Source: an uncultured Collinsella sp.
GTDB taxonomy: Bacteria > Actinomycetota > Coriobacteriia > Coriobacteriales > Coriobacteriaceae
Length of the DNA stretch: 64,000 bases
Direction: 5' to 3'
NCBI GenBank assembly: GCA_934647195.1
Contig: CAKUFD010000002.1
Span: forward strand, 225,414 to 289,413
Position numbers and translations under genes: made by a program
In this document: one piece after another, positions 1 to 7,719 of the stretch
How the letters are laid out: the number at the start of each line of letters is the position of its first letter
Position numbering within the stretch: the first letter of the stretch is position 1
The notes under the pieces: generated by a model
The model's database searches: none
What the model was told of the DNA's origin: nothing
Seen by the model: only the letters and a program-made list of their open reading frames with translations

Positions 1-81
1 AGCGGCTCCTCCACGTCGTCTCAGGGCGGCACGTGGCAGTCCGTCTTCGCCGCCCGCCTGGCACCTTGGAGGAAGCTATGA
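1..81 (+). CDS. 3' end of an upstream phage gene (probably head-tail connector region)
   Basis: An open frame enters from the left edge and ends at TGA 79-81; 26 C-terminal residues are visible (Ser/Thr/Gly-rich, ending ARLAPWRKL). The stop overlaps the next start in an ATGA, the coupling seen throughout this operon. By position, just before the head-closure protein, it is most likely the gp6-type head-tail connector, but the fragment is too short to identify by sequence. Confidence 0.6.
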   Translation, partial: SGSSTSSQGGTWQSVFAARLAPWRKL

Positions 82-431
82 CGCGGCTGTACGAGCGCAT
101 GCGAGTGCCGTGCGTGAGGATGCTCCGCAGGAGCGTCGCCGACGGCGAGGGCGGCTGGGCCGAGACGTGGGCCGAGGGCCGCGGCTTCGCCGCGACGATC
201 GTGCACGACACGTCGTCCGAGGCACGAATCGCCGAGGCGGCCGGCGTCGCCAACGCCTACACCGTGACGTGCTCCGAGGAGCTGTCGTTCGGCGACGTCT
301 TCAAGCGCGTCTCCGACGGGCAGGTGTTCCGCGTCACGTCCAACGCCGACGACGGCCGTCCGCCCGCATGCGCGACGTTCACGTTCACGCAGTGCACGGC
401 GGAGGAATGGAGGCTGCCGGATGCCCAGTAG
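78..431 (+). CDS. Phage head-closure / head-tail adaptor-like protein
   Basis: 117 aa starting MTRLYERMRVPCVRM. I chose ATG 78 over an in-frame GTG at 33 because GGAGGA sits 5-10 bases before it and it overlaps the previous stop by 4 bases. The rest is predicted mostly beta (EGRGFAATIVHDTSSEA, FRVTSNADDG). Size and position between the connector and the tail-terminator-like gene fit the small neck proteins that close the capsid after packaging (HK97 gp10/SPP1 gp16 type). Assigned by gene order and size, not by a diagnostic motif. Confidence 0.6.
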   Translation: MTRLYERMRVPCVRMLRRSVADGEGGWAETWAEGRGFAATIVHDTSSEARIAEAAGVANAYTVTCSEELSFGDVFKRVSDGQVFRVTSNADDGRPPACATFTFTQCTAEEWRLPDAQ

Positions 432-792
432 GACCGCAGCCCTCCAGGCGTGGCTCGAGGGATTCGGCATGCCCGCCTACGCGGCGCAGGCCGTTCCCGA
501 CAACGCCGCGCTCCCGTACATCACGTACACGCCGGTGGCGGGCGCGTGGGGCGACGGGGAGCAGGGCGTGACCGTCGAGACCTGGCGGCGCACCGGGAGC
601 GAGGCAAAGGCCAACGCCGACGCCGAGGCCATCGGGCGCGCGCTGGGGCTGGGCGGCCTCATGCTGCCCTGCGACGGCGGCGGGCTTTGGGTCAAGCGCG
701 GCTCCCCGTTCTGGCAGGCCGCAGACTCGGGCGAGCCGGGCGTCAAGCGCAGGTACATCAACCTTTCCATCGAGAACATCACAACCTTTTAG
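421..792 (+). CDS. Tail terminator / minor tail component
   Basis: 123 aa, overlapping the previous gene by 11 bases, with GGAGG-type sequence before the ATG. The N-terminus (ALQAWLEGFGMPAYAAQAVPD) is helical. It is followed by LPYITYTPVAGAWGDGEQGV, the short LPYI.Y motif common in phage neck/tail-terminator proteins, and a C-terminal strand RRYINLSIENI. These proteins cap the tail tube and join it to the head. Position directly before the major tail protein supports this. Confidence 0.62.
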   Translation: MPSRTAALQAWLEGFGMPAYAAQAVPDNAALPYITYTPVAGAWGDGEQGVTVETWRRTGSEAKANADAEAIGRALGLGGLMLPCDGGGLWVKRGSPFWQAADSGEPGVKRRYINLSIENITTF

Positions 793-803
793 GAGGTACC
801 GTC

Positions 804-1403
804 TTGAAGTTCACGCAGATCCCGCAGGACACCTTCAAGAACATTCAGATGGGCGCAGGCGTCCTTCTGAAGAGCTTCAACCCGACCGAGGGCACGCTCG
901 AGGCCGGCGGCATCATCGGAGCCACGAGCGGCGGCGTCAACTTCACCGCCGTCCCGACCTACAGCGATTTGGGCGAGGACATCGACAACTGCCCGAAGAA
1001 CATGAAGGAGCTGAAGCGCCTGGACTCCTGGGAGGTCAAGATGTCCGGCACCTTCGTCAGCGTCACCCCGGCAACGACCGGCATGCTGACCGGCCCGGCC
1101 GACGTCGAGGGCACCAAGGTCACCCCGCGCAACGACCTCAAGGACTCCGACTTCACCGACCTGTGGTGGGTCGGCGACTACAGCGAGGTCAACGAGGACG
1201 GCGCCAAGACCGGCAAGGCCGGCTTCATCGCCGTCCACATGACGAACTCCCTGAGCACCGGCGGCTACGCCATCCAGAGTTCCGACAAGGCCAAGGGCCA
1301 GTTCGCCTTCGAGTTCACCGGCCACTACTCCATGAGCGCGCAGGACACGGTGCCCTTCGAGGTCTACACCGTGGCCGGCACGGCAGATGAGGCGGCGGCC
1401 TGA
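804..1403 (+). CDS. Major tail protein
   Basis: 199 aa from TTG 804, chosen because AGGAGG at 791-796 lies 7 bases upstream; the open frame extends further left but only over other genes. The sequence is beta-rich and acidic (GGIIGATSGGVNF, DSWEVKMSGTFVSVT, FAFEFTGHYSM, VPFEVYTV), typical of tail-tube subunits. Its place before the tail-assembly chaperone is the canonical siphophage order. The stop and the next ATG share one base (TGATG). Confidence 0.8.
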   Translation: MKFTQIPQDTFKNIQMGAGVLLKSFNPTEGTLEAGGIIGATSGGVNFTAVPTYSDLGEDIDNCPKNMKELKRLDSWEVKMSGTFVSVTPATTGMLTGPADVEGTKVTPRNDLKDSDFTDLWWVGDYSEVNEDGAKTGKAGFIAVHMTNSLSTGGYAIQSSDKAKGQFAFEFTGHYSMSAQDTVPFEVYTVAGTADEAAA

Positions 1404-1777
1404 TGAGAATCAACGATTTGACGGCGGACGAGTTCGCCGCATCCATGGCGCTCATCGGCGAGGCCGTCGAGCACATCGCCAACGGCGAGCTGGGCAAGTC
1501 CCTGTTCGATGAGATGAAGGCGGGGGCCGGCAAGGCATCAAGCGAGGAGGACGCGGCCGAGTGGGGCATGGGCATCATCGCCAAGTACCTGCCCAAGGTG
1601 CTCGAGATCTCGGTCGAGGACGCCTACCGAGTGCTGGCCGCAGTCGACGGCATGGGCCTCGACGAGTACAAGAAGGCCTTCACACCGGCGAAGTTCGCAG
1701 CGGACGTGCGCGCGCTCATCAAGGCGTGCGGGGAGGACGGCGACCTCCGCGCGCTGTTCGGCTCTTTTTTCGTCTAG
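1403..1777 (+). CDS. Tail assembly chaperone, unshifted product (gpG-like)
   Basis: 124 aa, mainly helical and acidic (LTADEFAASMALIGEAVEHIANG...). It lies between the major tail protein and the tape measure, where phages encode chaperones that coat the tape-measure protein during tail assembly. The last codons read GGC TCT TTT TTC GTC TAG, giving a T TTT TTC slippery heptamer two codons before the stop. The -1 frame continues as a second domain to 2064. Lambda G/GT is the model for this arrangement. Confidence 0.8.
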   Translation: MRINDLTADEFAASMALIGEAVEHIANGELGKSLFDEMKAGAGKASSEEDAAEWGMGIIAKYLPKVLEISVEDAYRVLAAVDGMGLDEYKKAFTPAKFAADVRALIKACGEDGDLRALFGSFFV

Positions 1778-2064
1778 CCCTGGACGGCGAGGGGCGGCAA
1801 TGGCTCTACATGGGTGCGTACGCGGGTCCACCGCGCATGCACCCTTTCTTTTGCTACCTCGACGCCCGCGACAGGGCGCACGCGCGCGACGAGGCCTTCC
1901 GGGTCTACGTCGCGGAATCGCTCAGGCTGGCCCCGCAGAACAGGGCGCTGGCCAAGTCGTACGCGGAAGTCATAGCCTCGCTGGGCGAGAGGCCCGACAC
2001 GAGGACCGGCGACGAGATTGCGGCGGACGTCATCACTAGGCTCGGATTGGAGGTAACCGGATGA
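1403..2064 (+). CDS. Tail assembly chaperone, -1 frameshift fusion (gpGT-like)
   Basis: Predicted fusion of the upstream chaperone, through a -1 slip at 1765-1771, to the frame ending at 2064. After the slip the protein reads ...GSFFRLALDGEGRQWLY and continues with about 90 more residues (HPFFCYLDARDRAHARDEAFRV...). The extension has no good independent start: the nearest ATG, at 1809, lacks a Shine-Dalgarno. It abuts the tape-measure start (ATGA overlap). In characterised phages the minor fusion binds the tube protein. Inferred from position and the perfect slippery motif. Confidence 0.78.
1765..1771 (+). other. Programmed -1 ribosomal frameshift slippery site
   Basis: The heptamer T TTT TTC is in frame with the chaperone and fits the X XXY YYZ rule. 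It sits two codons before the zero-frame TAG, and the -1 frame is open immediately afterwards into a conserved-looking second domain. Confidence 0.78.
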
Positions 2065-4310
2065 ACCTCTTGGATTTGATGATCAAGATCGGCGTGGACG
2101 ACCAGGCGTCGTCCCGCATCGGTGCCATCGGCAGCGGCATCGCGGGCGCCGTCGGCGGCGCGGCGAAGGTCGCGGCGGCGGGCGTCGCCGCGACAGCCAC
2201 GGGCCTGGCCGCCATCACCAAGGCGTCGCTCGACGGCTACTCGGCGTACGAGCAGGCCGTGGGCGGCGTGCAGAAGCTCTACGGCAACATGGGGCTGAGC
2301 CTCGAGGAGTACGCGGCGAGTGTGGGGCAGACCACGGACCAGGCGCGCGCCAAGTGGCAGGCGCTGGGCAACGCGCAGACCACGATGCTCAAGCAGGCGC
2401 AGGGGGCCTTCGCCACGTGCGGAATGAGCGCGAACCGGTACATGGAACAGGCCACGAGCTTCTCGGCGGCGCTCATCAACTCGCTGGGCGGCGACACCGA
2501 GAAGGCGGCCGCGCAGACCCAGAAGGCCATGGTCGCAATGGCCGACAACGTCAACACCTTCGGCACGTCCATGCAGGACGTGCAGAACGCCTTCCAGGGT
2601 TTTGCCAAGCAGAATTACACCATGTTGGACAACTTGAAGTTGGGCTACGGCGGCACGCAGTCGGAGATGCAGCGCCTCATCGACGACGCGAACGAGTACG
2701 CCAAGAGCATCGGCAAGGCCGGCGACCTGAGCATCGACAGCTTCAGCGACATCGTCGACGCGATCGACCTGATTCAGCAGAAGCAGCAGATAGCCGGCAC
2801 GACGTCGCGCGAGGCGGCGACCACCATCGAGGGAAGCGTCACGATGATGAAGGCGGCCTGGGAGAACTGGGTCACGTCGCTCGGCGCGGAGGACTGGGAC
2901 GTCAGCGAGACCACGGTGGCACTCGTCGAGTCCATCGAGGCGGCGGCGTCCAACATCGTGCCGCGCGTCTCCGAGATCGTGACGACGGCAATCGAGGAGC
3001 TGCCGAAGCTCATCGGCACGCTCGCGCCGGAGCTGGCGGCGTTCCTCAAGGAGCTGTTCTCCACGGCGCTGGACACGCTGTGGAAGTCGCTGCCGGGGGA
3101 CATCCAGGTAATGCTCGCGTCGGCGTTCCTGGCGCTCGACGAGAGCGGCCTGTCGGCTACGGTGAAGGGCATGCTCGAACGCGTGTTCGGAGGGGCCAAG
3201 CCTGACTTCTCGAGCGTGACCAAGGGCCTGACGGAGGCCTTCCAGTCCGACGCTTTCGTGTCGACGCTGGGGGCGCTTTCCACGGCGCTGCAGGTCGTGC
3301 AGAGCTTCTTCGACGGAATCGCGGAGACGGCGCAGAGCAACCTCGTCCCGGCCCTCTCGCCCCTCGTCGACGCATGGCAGCAGCTGATGGACGCCATCCA
3401 GCAGGCGCAGCCCTGGCTCGACGTCGTGGCGGCCGGCCTCGGCGAGACGTTCGTCATCGCCGTGACGGGAGCGGTCGAGATACTGACGACTTTCGTCGCG
3501 GGCATCGCCGAGATCATCCAGGGATTCACGGACTTCGTCAACTGGCTCGCGCAGGCGGCGCAGGGCGCGGCGGACTTCGTATCCGGCGTCGGCGAGACGC
3601 TGGCGGCGCTGCCGGGTCAGGTGGCCGCATGGCTGAACGGCGTGATCCAGTCGGTCGTGGGCTGGGCGACCAGCATGGCCACCCAGGCCGTAAGCGCCGG
3701 AACGTCCTTCGTCTCCGGTATCGCGGGCTTCCTGTCGGCGCTGCCGGGCAACGTGTCCTCTTGGCTGTCGGGCGTCATCTCTATCGTCGTCGGCTGGGTC
3801 GCCCAGTTCGGCAGCAACGCCGTGAGCGCGGCGTCGCAGTTCGGCAGCAAGCTGCGCTCGGGCCTCGCGGCCATCCCCGGCACGCTCGGAAACATCGGCT
3901 CGAACATCATCCAGGGCATCGTGAACGGCATCACGGGCGCGGCCGGCAGGGTCAAGGACGCTATCGCCGGGGCCATCGGCAACGCCATCGACTTCGCCAA
4001 GGGCATCCTGGGCATCGCGTCGCCGTCGAAGCTCTTCAAGAAATTCGGTTACTACACCATGGAGGGCATGCGCCTCGGCATCGAGCAGAACGCCGGGCTG
4101 CCGCTGGGCGCCGCCGAGAAGGCCATGGCCGCCGTGGCGGAGGCCGGCAGCATCCAGATGGACGCGCCCGACGTGCGCAGCGCGGCGGCGACGGCGTCGG
4201 TCGTGGCGTGGCTCGACGCGAACCTGGGCGACGTGATCGCGAGCCGCACGCCGTACACCGGCATGAGGGACTTCGACCGGCTCGCGAGGAAGGCGGTGGC
4301 ATATGCGTAG
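2061..4310 (+). CDS. Tail tape measure protein
   Basis: 749 aa, the longest gene of this prophage. The N-terminus (LLDLMIKIGVDDQASSRIGAIGS) and the following Ala/Gly helical region with LYGNMGLSLEEYAASVG resemble TP901-type tape measures, as does the motif ATTIEGSVTMMKAAWENW near residue 255. Repeating amphipathic/hydrophobic blocks (about residues 440-640) of the form LPGxVxxWLxGVIxxVVGW are likely tail-scaffold or membrane-active segments. The C-terminus has the usual GIxSPSKLFKKFGYYTMEGM motif. Its length sets tail length. ATG 2061 overlaps the previous stop by 4 bases. Confidence 0.92.
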   Translation: MNLLDLMIKIGVDDQASSRIGAIGSGIAGAVGGAAKVAAAGVAATATGLAAITKASLDGYSAYEQAVGGVQKLYGNMGLSLEEYAASVGQTTDQARAKWQALGNAQTTMLKQAQGAFATCGMSANRYMEQATSFSAALINSLGGDTEKAAAQTQKAMVAMADNVNTFGTSMQDVQNAFQGFAKQNYTMLDNLKLGYGGTQSEMQRLIDDANEYAKSIGKAGDLSIDSFSDIVDAIDLIQQKQQIAGTTSREAATTIEGSVTMMKAAWENWVTSLGAEDWDVSETTVALVESIEAAASNIVPRVSEIVTTAIEELPKLIGTLAPELAAFLKELFSTALDTLWKSLPGDIQVMLASAFLALDESGLSATVKGMLERVFGGAKPDFSSVTKGLTEAFQSDAFVSTLGALSTALQVVQSFFDGIAETAQSNLVPALSPLVDAWQQLMDAIQQAQPWLDVVAAGLGETFVIAVTGAVEILTTFVAGIAEIIQGFTDFVNWLAQAAQGAADFVSGVGETLAALPGQVAAWLNGVIQSVVGWATSMATQAVSAGTSFVSGIAGFLSALPGNVSSWLSGVISIVVGWVAQFGSNAVSAASQFGSKLRSGLAAIPGTLGNIGSNIIQGIVNGITGAAGRVKDAIAGAIGNAIDFAKGILGIASPSKLFKKFGYYTMEGMRLGIEQNAGLPLGAAEKAMAAVAEAGSIQMDAPDVRSAAATASVVAWLDANLGDVIASRTPYTGMRDFDRLARKAVAYA

Positions 4311-5136
4311 CCTGGGCTACACGAGCGCGGTCACGCGCGAGCGCCACGACATGCAGTGCGCGCGCATCGTCGGCGGCGAGCCGGGGGCGGTGCGCGCCGA
4401 CAGCTGGGACTATAAAGCGGGCTACCGCGACCTGTCATACGCGGCGCGCAAGGCGCGCAGGGAGACCGTCACTGTCGCGATGCTCGACCTCGCGGCGGCG
4501 GACGCCCTGCGCCTGGCGGCCGACGCGGACCTCGCGTCCATGACGCCGGGCACGCTCGACTTCGACGGCTGGGGCCAGCGCTGCTACATCGCGGGCGTCG
4601 AGGTCAAGGCCGTGACCGGCGGCGCGGCCGTCGTGAAGCTGGAGGCCGTGCTGCTTGACGGCGTCTGGCGCAAGAAGGATGTCTACGAGTTCCGCCCGGG
4701 CGCGGGCTCAGGCACCGTGGGCGTGGGCCACGGCTACGCCTACGGATACGCCTACGGCTACCCATATAGCGAGGAGACGAGCCGCGAGATCGAGGTCGGC
4801 AGCATCGTCGCTTCGCCCTTCCGCATCATCGTCTACGGGCCGGCCGTGCGCCCGTCCGTGACGGTGGGCGGCAACAGGTACCAGGTCTCGACCGACGTGC
4901 CGGATGGCGGCTACCTGCTCATCGACTCCATCGAGGGCACCGTGACCAAGGTCGCCAAGAACGGCTACAAGATCAACGCCCTGCCGAACGCCGTGCTCGG
5001 CGGCGGCGCAGGCAGCGGCTCGTACATCTTCGAGGACATCCCGGCGGGCACGTCAACCGTGAGCTACGACGGCAGCTTCGGCTGGGACCTCGAGGTCTAC
5101 CGAGAGGACGGTGCTGTGCCTTGGACCTCTTCGTGA
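4303..5136 (+). CDS. Distal tail protein (Dit-like)
   Basis: 277 aa, overlapping the tape-measure stop by 8 bases. The pattern of an N-terminal domain (RDLSYAARKARRETVTVAML..., LDFDGWGQRCYIAGVEVKAV, KLEAVLLDGVWRKKDVYEF) followed by a second beta domain (ASPFRIIVYGPAVRPSVTVGG) is that of siphophage distal tail proteins, which form the ring under the tail tube that holds the hub. The two halves are joined by a Gly/Tyr repeat (GYAYGYAYGYPY). Position after the tape measure agrees. Confidence 0.78.
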   Translation: MRSLGYTSAVTRERHDMQCARIVGGEPGAVRADSWDYKAGYRDLSYAARKARRETVTVAMLDLAAADALRLAADADLASMTPGTLDFDGWGQRCYIAGVEVKAVTGGAAVVKLEAVLLDGVWRKKDVYEFRPGAGSGTVGVGHGYAYGYAYGYPYSEETSREIEVGSIVASPFRIIVYGPAVRPSVTVGGNRYQVSTDVPDGGYLLIDSIEGTVTKVAKNGYKINALPNAVLGGGAGSGSYIFEDIPAGTSTVSYDGSFGWDLEVYREDGAVPWTSS

Positions 5137-6101
5137 CGGACCCGCAGGGGCGCACGGTCTCCCGCCTGCGCTCCTTCGAGCTGGACATGGCCTTCGGCGC
5201 GGACGAGAACGATTTCGAGCTGTCGACGCCGGGGGCCTCAGGCATCGAGCCGGGGAGCCGCGTCTTCGTGCCCGGCACGGAGTACGGCGGCGTCGTGTCG
5301 GTCCTGTGCCCGGCGCGCACGCGCTACGGCGACACCATCGCGTACAAGGGCCGCACCTGGCACGGCATCCTGGAGGACCACGTCATCTGCCCGCCGTCGG
5401 GCAAGTCGCACCTCGCCGTGAGCGGCGACGCGAACGCGGTGCTGCGCCAGCTCGTGCAGGCGATGGGCCTCGGCGATATCTTCGGGACCGGCAGCTACGC
5501 CGGCATAAACGTCTCCGGGTCCCTCCGTTACCGCGCGGGCTACACCGGCATCGTCGAGATGCTGGCCGCGTCCGGGGCGCGCCTCAAGGCAGCGTGGGAC
5601 ACGGCGGCCATGAGGTGCGTGCTGTCGGCGGTGCCCGTGCGCGACTGGGGCGACATGCCGGGCGTCTCCGGCTCGACCATGTACAGCGCGGAGCTGGACT
5701 ACCGCAAGTACAACCATCTGATCGCGCTCGGCAAGGGCGAGGGCGCGTCACGCACCGTCTACCATCTCTACAGCGACGCGGCGGGGACCATATCCGAACG
5801 TCAGACCATGACGGGCCTCGACGAGAGGACGTACACCTACGACTACAGCAACGCCGAGCTCGCGGACCTCAAGGTCAAGGCGCGAGAGAAGCTGGCGAAG
5901 CTGCGCCAGACCGACAGCATCGACGTCGACCTCGACTCGGGCGCTGGCGTGGCCGTGGGGGACACCGTCACGGCGTACTCGCCAGCCGTCGGCGTCTCGA
6001 CACGGGGCACGGTGACGAAGCTGACCGTCAAGGTGGCCGACGGCCACGCGACCGTCACGCCGGACTTCACGGCGTGGAAGGACGAGAAGGAATTCGAGTA
6101 A
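5121..6101 (+). CDS. Tail hub / tail-associated protein (Gp37-like)
   Basis: 326 aa from TTG 5121, overlapping the Dit gene by 16 bases. The N-terminus (LFVTDPQGRTVSRLRSFELDMAFGADENDFEL) and the repeated jelly-like segments (GVVSVLCPARTRYGDTIAYKGRTWHGIL, HLIALGKGEGASRTVYHLY) resemble siphophage ReqiPepy6 Gp37-like hub proteins. The C-terminal Ser/Val-rich strands (VAVGDTVTAYSPAVGVSTRGTV) match hub domain IV. It would anchor the receptor-binding protein at the tail tip. No peptidase domain is evident. Confidence 0.72.
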   Translation: MDLFVTDPQGRTVSRLRSFELDMAFGADENDFELSTPGASGIEPGSRVFVPGTEYGGVVSVLCPARTRYGDTIAYKGRTWHGILEDHVICPPSGKSHLAVSGDANAVLRQLVQAMGLGDIFGTGSYAGINVSGSLRYRAGYTGIVEMLAASGARLKAAWDTAAMRCVLSAVPVRDWGDMPGVSGSTMYSAELDYRKYNHLIALGKGEGASRTVYHLYSDAAGTISERQTMTGLDERTYTYDYSNAELADLKVKAREKLAKLRQTDSIDVDLDSGAGVAVGDTVTAYSPAVGVSTRGTVTKLTVKVADGHATVTPDFTAWKDEKEFE

Positions 6102-6110
6102 GGAGAGATC

Positions 6111-6371
6111 ATGCCGGTAACCGAGAACATGAGCTGCTGGGAGTGCGACTGCTGCGGCGGCCAGAGGCAGAACGACCAGAAACGTTACATGGCCATGGGC
6201 GCCGAGAGCGCCATCGGCTGGGAGCGCATCCGCTACGTCTTCGACGACGGGACCGAGCGAAACGTCGTGCTCGGCCCCGACTGCGCGCGCGAGTACCACG
6301 AGCAGCGCAGGATGGCCGACAGCATGGTCAGCGCATTCTTCAACAGCTACAAGGACGACAAGAAGGAGTAG
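6111..6371 (+). CDS. Small Cys-rich phage protein, possible zinc knuckle
   Basis: 86 aa behind AAGGAGAG. The N-terminus has SCWECDCCGG and a later GPDCAREYHEQ, so four Cys plus His could bind a metal. The middle (GWERIRYVFDDGTERNVVLGPDC) looks like a small beta hairpin. I do not recognise a family. It sits between the hub and receptor-binding genes with 3-9 base gaps, so it is co-transcribed with tail-tip genes and may be virion-associated or a chaperone. Confidence 0.55.
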   Translation: MPVTENMSCWECDCCGGQRQNDQKRYMAMGAESAIGWERIRYVFDDGTERNVVLGPDCAREYHEQRRMADSMVSAFFNSYKDDKKE

Positions 6372-6374
6372 CCC

Positions 6375-7202
6375 ATGGGCGTGAAGCTGATGACCGGCGC
6401 GACCGGGGAGCAGAACATTCAAGCCGCCGACGACCGCGAGTGCCTGGCGGGCATCACCGGCCTCGACAGCTACGTCTTCCCGACGGGGAGCCAGCTCAAG
6501 GCGACGCTCGTCGACGCCAACACCGTCACGATCGGCACCGGCGCGGGCAGCCTCCAGGGGTCCCGTTTCCGCTGCTCGACCACGACGACCGTCAACATCC
6601 AGAGCGGCACGCAAGGACAGTTCAGGCGCGACATCATCGGCCTGCACTTCTCGCGCGAGGCAAGTGGCCGCGAGGGCCTTGAGTTCCAGGTGCTCACCGG
6701 CGATCCGGCGGCGAGCGAGGGCGCGGCGGCCGACCCGGCGTACACGGCGGGCGACCTGCTCAAGGGAGACGCCGAGGCGTTCATGCCGCTGTACCGCGTC
6801 AAGCTGAGCGGCATCAATGCGAGCGACCCGGAGCCGCTGTTCTCGGTCCTGACCCCGCTGGCCACCCTCGGGGATTCCGTATCCCCGAGGGGAATCATCG
6901 ACGTGAAAAAAACCGACATTGCCTACGGTAACGTGTGGGCAGAGGCGTACGGCAATGTCGTGGTGGTCCACGTGGCCGCCGTTGGCCCGAGCAGCAATCA
7001 CGGCGCATGGACCTCCTGGAAGTTTGGCCAGCTCCCCGTTGGCTACAGGCCGCAGAAATCCGTGACGGCGGTTGTGTACAGCAGACCTGGCACGGCGCTC
7101 ATCCAGGCCAACGGCGATGGCAGTCTCTACTTCACTACCCGCGATAACGCCATGCAAACTGGTCAGAACCTCGACGGTACGCTCACATTCGTGCGCGCAT
7201 AG
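6375..7202 (+). CDS. Receptor-binding / tail tip protein with exchangeable C-terminal cassette
   Basis: 275 aa behind AAGGAGTAG. Residues 1-165 resemble the conserved N-terminal part of tail-tip receptor-binding proteins (MTGATGEQNIQAADD, YVFPTGSQLKATLVDANT, FRRDIIGLHFSRE). At LGDSVSPRG (about 165-173) the DNA carries an 11-5-11 inverted-repeat recombination-type site. The C-terminal third (about 174-275, beta-rich, ending LDGTLTFVRA) has lower GC and more A/T-ending codons than the N-terminal part. The core of the same site recurs 2 bases after the stop. I infer that the C-terminal domain binds the host surface and is a swappable cassette. Confidence 0.75.
   Translation: MGVKLMTGATGEQNIQAADDRECLAGITGLDSYVFPTGSQLKATLVDANTVTIGTGAGSLQGSRFRCSTTTTVNIQSGTQGQFRRDIIGLHFSREASGREGLEFQVLTGDPAASEGAAADPAYTAGDLLKGDAEAFMPLYRVKLSGINASDPEPLFSVLTPLATLGDSVSPRGIIDVKKTDIAYGNVWAEAYGNVVVVHVAAVGPSSNHGAWTSWKFGQLPVGYRPQKSVTAVVYSRPGTALIQANGDGSLYFTTRDNAMQTGQNLDGTLTFVRA
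6865..6891 (+). repeat. Putative tyrosine-recombinase site 1, inside the receptor-binding gene
   Basis: Perfect 11-bp inverted arms CCCTCGGGGAT and ATCCCCGAGGG flank an asymmetric 5-bp spacer TCCGT. This is the arm-spacer-arm geometry of simple tyrosine-recombinase crossover sites. It lies in frame, encoding TLGDSVSPRG, exactly where the composition of the gene changes. The core GATTCCGTATCCC recurs at 63988-64000, next to a recombinase gene. Confidence 0.65.
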
Positions 7203-7203
7203 C

Positions 7204-7248
7204 ATTCCGTATCCCAGCTAGAAAGCGGCTACGTGATTTGTCTGGGAT
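7204..7248 (+). repeat. Putative recombinase site 2, plus hairpin after the receptor-binding gene
   Basis: ATTCCGTATCCC (7204-7215) repeats the core and spacer of site 1 in direct orientation, starting two bases after the TAG. Its right arm ATCCCAG (7211-7217) also pairs with CTGGGAT (7242-7248), forming a 7-bp hairpin with a 24-base loop. Sites 1 and 2 bracket about 330 bp, the C-terminal coding cassette. GTCTGGGATTT (7240-7250) recurs in prophage 2 upstream of its post-fibre gene. Confidence 0.6.
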
Positions 7249-7281
7249 TTATCGGTTGAAGACCCGATGAAAGGAGAACAG

Positions 7282-7719
7282 ATGTTTCAACCACAACAGC
7301 CGTATCCGGGCTGGGGTGCGCCGCCCATGTGGCAGCAGCCCCAGTACCGCCCGCCAGACGACGGCGGCATACAGAACGTCCGCACGGTGGCGAACGAGGC
7401 GGAGGCGCGCCAGTGCGTGTGTCCGCTCGGGTCGCGCGTCCTGCTCATGGACGCGGGCGAGCCGCGCTTCTACCTGAAGGAGACCGATTTCAACAACGTC
7501 TCGACAGTAAGGGCGTACGAGTTCCATGAGGTCACGGATACGCCCCAGCAGAGTGACTACATCACGCGAGCCGAGTTTGAGGAATGGAAGGCGAACCATG
7601 AATCCACTTTTCAATCAGAGACAGACCGGGCAGCAACCGGATATGCGGAAGCTGCTCCAGATGATGGGCCAGTACACACCCGAGCAGGCGAGGGCCGAGG
7701 TGGAGCGCATCGCCGCTGA
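7282..7719 (+). CDS. Small phage structural/accessory protein, Pro/Gln-rich N-terminus
   Basis: 145 aa from ATG 7282, preceded by AAAGGAG; an in-frame ATG at 7267 lacks a Shine-Dalgarno. The N-terminus is QPQQPYPGWGAPPMWQQPQY. It is followed by a compact fold (NEAEARQCVCPLGSRVLLMDAGEPRFYLKETDFNNVSTVRAYEFHEV) seen in small proteins next to phage lysis genes. The last 40 residues overlap the next gene in another frame and are low-complexity, so the functional part probably ends near EFEEWKANHES. Function unknown. Confidence 0.6.
   Translation: MFQPQQPYPGWGAPPMWQQPQYRPPDDGGIQNVRTVANEAEARQCVCPLGSRVLLMDAGEPRFYLKETDFNNVSTVRAYEFHEVTDTPQQSDYITRAEFEEWKANHESTFQSETDRAATGYAEAAPDDGPVHTRAGEGRGGAHRR

Noticed and set aside
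450-803. N-terminal extension of the major tail protein
   Set aside because: The frame is open but overlaps the tail-terminator gene, and a strong AGGAGG precedes TTG 804.
4726-4770. Repeat array read as a possible CRISPR or satellite
   Set aside because: Repeats are 12 bases, in frame and coding GYAY; no spacers. I see no CRISPR array in the window.
6375-7202. Diversity-generating retroelement acting on the receptor-binding gene
   Set aside because: No reverse transcriptase and no template/variable repeat pair with adenine-biased differences is visible; the site structure fits a recombinase instead.
5748-7205. 485-codon antisense frame across the tail hub and receptor-binding genes
   Set aside because: Runs through three good + strand genes with ribosome sites; arises from high GC.
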